From contig CAZDPE010000028.1 in NCBI GenBank assembly GCA_964507235.1, positions 1 through 25,678 of the forward strand: 25,678 bases of DNA, in the 5' to 3' direction. Positions within the stretch are counted from its first letter, which is position 1. Every line of letters begins with the position of its first letter. Under the pieces are notes generated by a model, which worked only from the letters and a program-made list of their open reading frames with translations, was not told the origin of the DNA and made no database searches. Made by a program: the position numbers and the translations under genes. Source of the stretch: Suilimivivens sp964507235 (lineage in GTDB: Bacteria > Bacillota > Clostridia > Lachnospirales > Lachnospiraceae). Shown piece by piece: positions 22,923-25,678 of this stretch.

Positions 22923-24965
22923 TTATACAAGTTTTACCATTTGGAAAATTTCCAGCTTAGGTAAATGGATTCTTAAAGTGTCATTGTTAATGATTTCGCA
23001 TTCCAACTCTTTTTCTTCAGGAAGAAGCACTGCCTTTTTATCAGGCTTTTTCACATCAATGGTAATGTCATACATGGGAGCTATCGGTGATTCTTCCTGC
23101 TCATTGATAATTGCAAAGTATTCGCTGCCGTCCTTTTCCCAGCATAATACTTCTACAAACTTGGGTGCATTGGAAACAAATGCGGGTTCTCTGATCAGTG
23201 ATTGAATTATGCGTAAAAATACCTGACGGCTCATATAAGGCTTTGACATTTCAACTGGAGCCGCCGACCAGATAATTTTACTTTTTCCGGTATCCTTCAA
23301 AATCAGACAGGGTTCATCGGTATAAATTCCGGGAGGATTGGAATGGATTGCCGCAAAGTCTTCTGTGTCCGTAAGTGTATAAGGAAGAGTCCTGGTAGCC
23401 AGAACGGTAATTCCTTCCGGGTCAGTAATTTTTGCTTCCACTTGAGCCATGGGAACGGTAAGAGGAGTAAGTCTGTCAAAACCGGTAAGGAGTTCTTTCC
23501 CGGCTTCCGTGGGGCTCATGTAAGTAAATTCATGCCGGGTTCTGCCGGTAATCTGAATGCCTATAAGGTTTTGAAGTCTTTCATTTCCGACAGGCCCGCT
23601 GATATAAAGGCTGCCGCCTCTTTCCAGATAGCTTTCAATTTCATCCATTTCATCTTCCCTGATGGCCGCCACATGGGAGAGAATCATAACGTCTGCTGTT
23701 TCGTTTTTGATATTCTTTGTTCCGATTACTTCAAAGGGCACGTTATTTTCCCGGAGGATGGAAGCCGCCGATACCGGTGCGTCCATATAATAGTCAGGAT
23801 GGAAGCTTTTATCCATTATATCCCCGCAGTTTTCAAAGGGATTGTATTTCGCATGGGAAGCAAACCAAATGGAAGCATTATGGACAAGGTTTCCGTTAAT
23901 ATATTTTTCGTAAGGCATGGTTTTGGCGTAAATATTTTTCATAAGGCCATGGTATACTTCCGGAACAATGGAGCCATCGGGATTGATTGCATCCACCAGA
24001 AGAAAGGCGCCGTTATGTACCAGCGCAGTGATTACATGCAGCATCAATTCTTCTTCCGTCTTGGTAGTAGTATGATAAACCAGCTCAGGATCACACCGGG
24101 AGGTATGATATACAAAGGGAAGATTGGGAGAAACATTCTTATAGTATTTGTTAATAAAGGTCTGCTGCAAAAAGCCGCCGTAATAATCTCCGCCGCAGTA
24201 ATCCACTGCATCTGTCAGCATTTCGGAACTGCCGTCAATCCAGCTTCCGGTAATTCTGGAGAACTGGTGCTCAATGGTGACGCCGGGTTTAACTGCTTTT
24301 ACGCAGTTTGTGGCAAAGGCGGCATATTCAGCCATCCACTCATCTCTTTTATAAACGTAATCAAGCCACTCTTTGTCTGACCAGTCAATCTTCCTTGGAA
24401 GCTCTTTTCCGGTTTCCGCCTTATATCTTTCGCGGCAGCTGCTGCAGTAGCAGACTTCGGGGAAAAAGGTCATATCCAGAAACATTCCTTCAAAATCATA
24501 CAGGGTATTCATTTCCGTCAGAGATGCTTTTACATATTCACGATATTCTTTGTTGTTAGGACAAACAATGCCGTAGCGCCCGGTTTTGAAATCGGAACCA
24601 TGGCGGTATTCACGCATATTTTTTCCTTCCGCCGTCACTACGCGCCAGGAAGGGTGCTCCTCGTAAGCCCAATTGTCAAAGATTTGTGAAAAATAAGCAA
24701 TAACGGCAATATTATCAGCATGACAGGCTTTAATCATTTCGCCTAAAAAATCATAGCCTTTCAGCCCCTTATGCATTCTGCCCACCCTGGTTGGATAATA
24801 GCAAAGACCTGTATGAGGCTTTCCTTTTACCATGGCAGCCTGTACCCCTGCATCCTTTAATGCCTTCACATACTCTGCAACATTGATTTTTGACAGAAAT
24901 TCAGGATTCCAGTCATCAATATGCATGTCCATAAGATTTCTTCTGTAGTTGCCTTCAATCCACAT
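22923..24965 (-). CDS. GH151/GHL6-type putative alpha-L-fucosidase
   Basis: The 680-residue protein has an N-terminal TIM barrel (about 1-350) with IAVIAYFSQIFDNWAYEEHP, then EGMFLDMTFFPEVCYCSSC (the Asp is a candidate nucleophile), followed by IEHQFSRITG and GGDYYGG. A flavodoxin-like domain similar to the beta-galactosidase trimerisation module (about 385-510) carries ENNVPFEVIG and YLERGGSLYISG. A beta-sandwich end follows. This order fits the GHL6/GH151 group, in which characterised members are alpha-L-fucosidases. No signal peptide is visible, so it is probably cytoplasmic. AAAGGAG is seven bases before the ATG. It leads the minus-strand run with the 3-epimerase. The family assignment is from memory of motifs, and substrate is inferred; nearby FucI and GH95 support fucose. 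Confidence 0.68.
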   Translation of the reverse strand: MWIEGNYRRNLMDMHIDDWNPEFLSKINVAEYVKALKDAGVQAAMVKGKPHTGLCYYPTRVGRMHKGLKGYDFLGEMIKACHADNIAVIAYFSQIFDNWAYEEHPSWRVVTAEGKNMREYRHGSDFKTGRYGIVCPNNKEYREYVKASLTEMNTLYDFEGMFLDMTFFPEVCYCSSCRERYKAETGKELPRKIDWSDKEWLDYVYKRDEWMAEYAAFATNCVKAVKPGVTIEHQFSRITGSWIDGSSEMLTDAVDYCGGDYYGGFLQQTFINKYYKNVSPNLPFVYHTSRCDPELVYHTTTKTEEELMLHVITALVHNGAFLLVDAINPDGSIVPEVYHGLMKNIYAKTMPYEKYINGNLVHNASIWFASHAKYNPFENCGDIMDKSFHPDYYMDAPVSAASILRENNVPFEVIGTKNIKNETADVMILSHVAAIREDEMDEIESYLERGGSLYISGPVGNERLQNLIGIQITGRTRHEFTYMSPTEAGKELLTGFDRLTPLTVPMAQVEAKITDPEGITVLATRTLPYTLTDTEDFAAIHSNPPGIYTDEPCLILKDTGKSKIIWSAAPVEMSKPYMSRQVFLRIIQSLIREPAFVSNAPKFVEVLCWEKDGSEYFAIINEQEESPIAPMYDITIDVKKPDKKAVLLPEEKELECEIINNDTLRIHLPKLEIFQMVKLV

Positions 24966-25187
24966 TTTTCTGCTCCTTTCGATTAGTTATTCTGTTTTAT
25001 AATTCTATCTTTTCTATCCTTCTGCTTATTTAATTATATTTTATAAAATTATGGACAAATTGAACAGTAAAATTTTATTCCTACTGCAATTATAATAAAA
25101 ATTTATCAGTATGTATCTGATTATATCAACACTTGTTTGTCTTTTTCTACGCTTTTGGAAAATTGGTACAGTTATCTGTAATTAAAT

Positions 25188-25216
25188 TTGTTAACATGTT
25201 ATGTTTATGTTAAGAT
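25188..25216 (+). promoter_or_regulatory. Promoter of the degenerate lipoprotein gene
   Basis: TTGTTA (25188-25193), a 17-base spacer and TAAGAT (25211-25216) with an upstream TGT (extended -10). AGAGGAG at 25228-25234 precedes the ATG at 25242. The rest of the AT-rich gap 24966-25187 must also hold the start region of the GH151-like operon on the other strand, but I see no convincing match there. Confidence 0.5.
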
Positions 25217-25241
25217 TGCATTAAAAGAGAGGAGTAAATTT

Positions 25242-25621
25242 ATGATACATAAAAAATGGAAACAGTTTATAGTATTATCACTTGTAATAAGCCTGCTTTG
25301 CGGATGTACCATGCGAAGTCAGGAGGGCAATGCGGAAAAGTGAATATGAAATTATACTGAGGCATAAATCGGTGGATATCAGGTATCAGGGTGAAAAAAT
25401 CTGGGCTTCGCCGAAGGGCGTAAAGGTTCAGGATGCGTTATTCTGCGATATTGAAGGCGACGGTTCACAGGAGCTTATACTTTTGTGCTGGAAGAGAGGG
25501 AGGCATGGCAAGGTTTACAGTAACCTTTACAAAGTCGGGATATAAGGTTACAGAATATGATTTAATACCTCTAAAAATTAAATGGGAAAAAGACGGAAAA
25601 TACACTGTATATGTTGAATAA
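25242..25621 (+). pseudogene. Frameshifted lipoprotein gene remnant
   Basis: An ATG at 25242 with AGAGGAG seven bases upstream opens MIHKKWKQFIVLSLVISLLC followed by GCT, a lipoprotein signal with lipobox LLCGC. The frame stops at 25341 after 33 codons. The next frame continues with SEYEIILRHKSVDIRYQGEK and IWASPKGVKVQDALFCDIEG, including a DxxGDGxxE calcium-loop-like motif (DIEGDGSQE) and CWKRGRHG, and stops at 25543-25545. The third frame then encodes TVTFTKSGYKVTEYDLIPLK to VYVE, ending at 25621. The three pieces read as one lipoprotein broken by at least two frameshifts, perhaps with an internal deletion. AGGAGG three bases before an ATG at 25330 could allow partial translation of the second piece. 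The family is not firmly identified. Confidence 0.65.
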
Positions 25622-25649
25622 AAATGATATAATGAGCGTTAGCGAGTGG

Positions 25650-25668
25650 GAACAGACAAAGTCTGTTC
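25650..25668. repeat. Inverted repeat at the window end
   Basis: GAACAGAC-AAA-GTCTGTTC is a perfect eight-pair hairpin inside a longer GCGTTAGCGAGTGG...TCACGAGCG setting that runs off the window. It may be the terminator or part of another dispersed palindrome behind the broken lipoprotein gene. No T-run is visible before the window ends. Confidence 0.5.
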
Positions 25669-25678
25669 ATCACGAGCG

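Noticed and set aside
23343..24380. 345-codon plus-strand open frame
   Set aside because: It is antisense to the GH151-like gene, has no ribosome site at its start and has no recognisable motif; the opposite strand encodes a coherent enzyme.

Overview
The window looks like chromosome from a gut Lachnospiraceae-type Firmicute (Blautia/Ruminococcus-like). The case rests on moderate GC, strong AGGAGG ribosome binding sites, a tryptophan T-box in front of a trpEGDCFBA operon, short DUF4358 and TSCPD proteins, a spore photoproduct lyase, and fucose-glycan genes. This assignment is inferred from gene content; no 16S or ribosomal protein gene is present.

Layout. 1-94 is a GC-rich palindromic repeat. 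217-864 (+) encodes a DUF4358 lipoprotein, and a hairpin separates it from the converging TSCPD-murG pair (2288-928, -). 2517-7899 (+) holds a two- or three-pass membrane protein, a GH95 fucosidase, glucose-6-phosphate isomerase and a lipoprotein with a ComEC-like metallo-beta-lactamase fold. 8143-10209 (+) encodes a MATE transporter fused to a cytidylate-kinase-like domain. Its 160-nt leader carries a strong promoter, a two-codon ORF with a perfect Shine-Dalgarno sequence, a potential antiterminator and an intrinsic terminator. 16897-10311 (-) is a complete trp operon behind a Trp (UGG) T-box. 19265-17493 (-) is L-fucose isomerase. 24965-19414 (-) is a tight run: GH151/GHL6-type putative fucosidase, allulose-type 3-epimerase, MTA/SAH-type nucleosidase, spore photoproduct lyase and a short-chain dehydrogenase. 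25242-25621 (+) is a frameshifted lipoprotein remnant.

How the parts work together. Two putative alpha-L-fucosidases of unrelated families (GH95 and GH151) plus FucI and a ketose 3-epimerase suggest use of host or milk fucosylated glycans, though the genes are dispersed rather than in one locus. The trp genes are controlled by uncharged tRNA-Trp and coupled by ATGA or 8-nt overlaps (E/G, G/D, B/A). The nucleosidase, photoproduct lyase and SDR are overlapping or 1 nt apart and probably serve spore DNA repair or a radical-SAM by-product.

The most unusual material is regulatory and repetitive. It consists of the MATE leader, a possible mini-ORF/hairpin between trpC and trpF, and two families of palindromic repeats (a 43-bp hairpin and a 94-bp nested palindrome). 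These repeats sit against stop codons and terminator T-runs, and they make up the island between the T-box and trpE.
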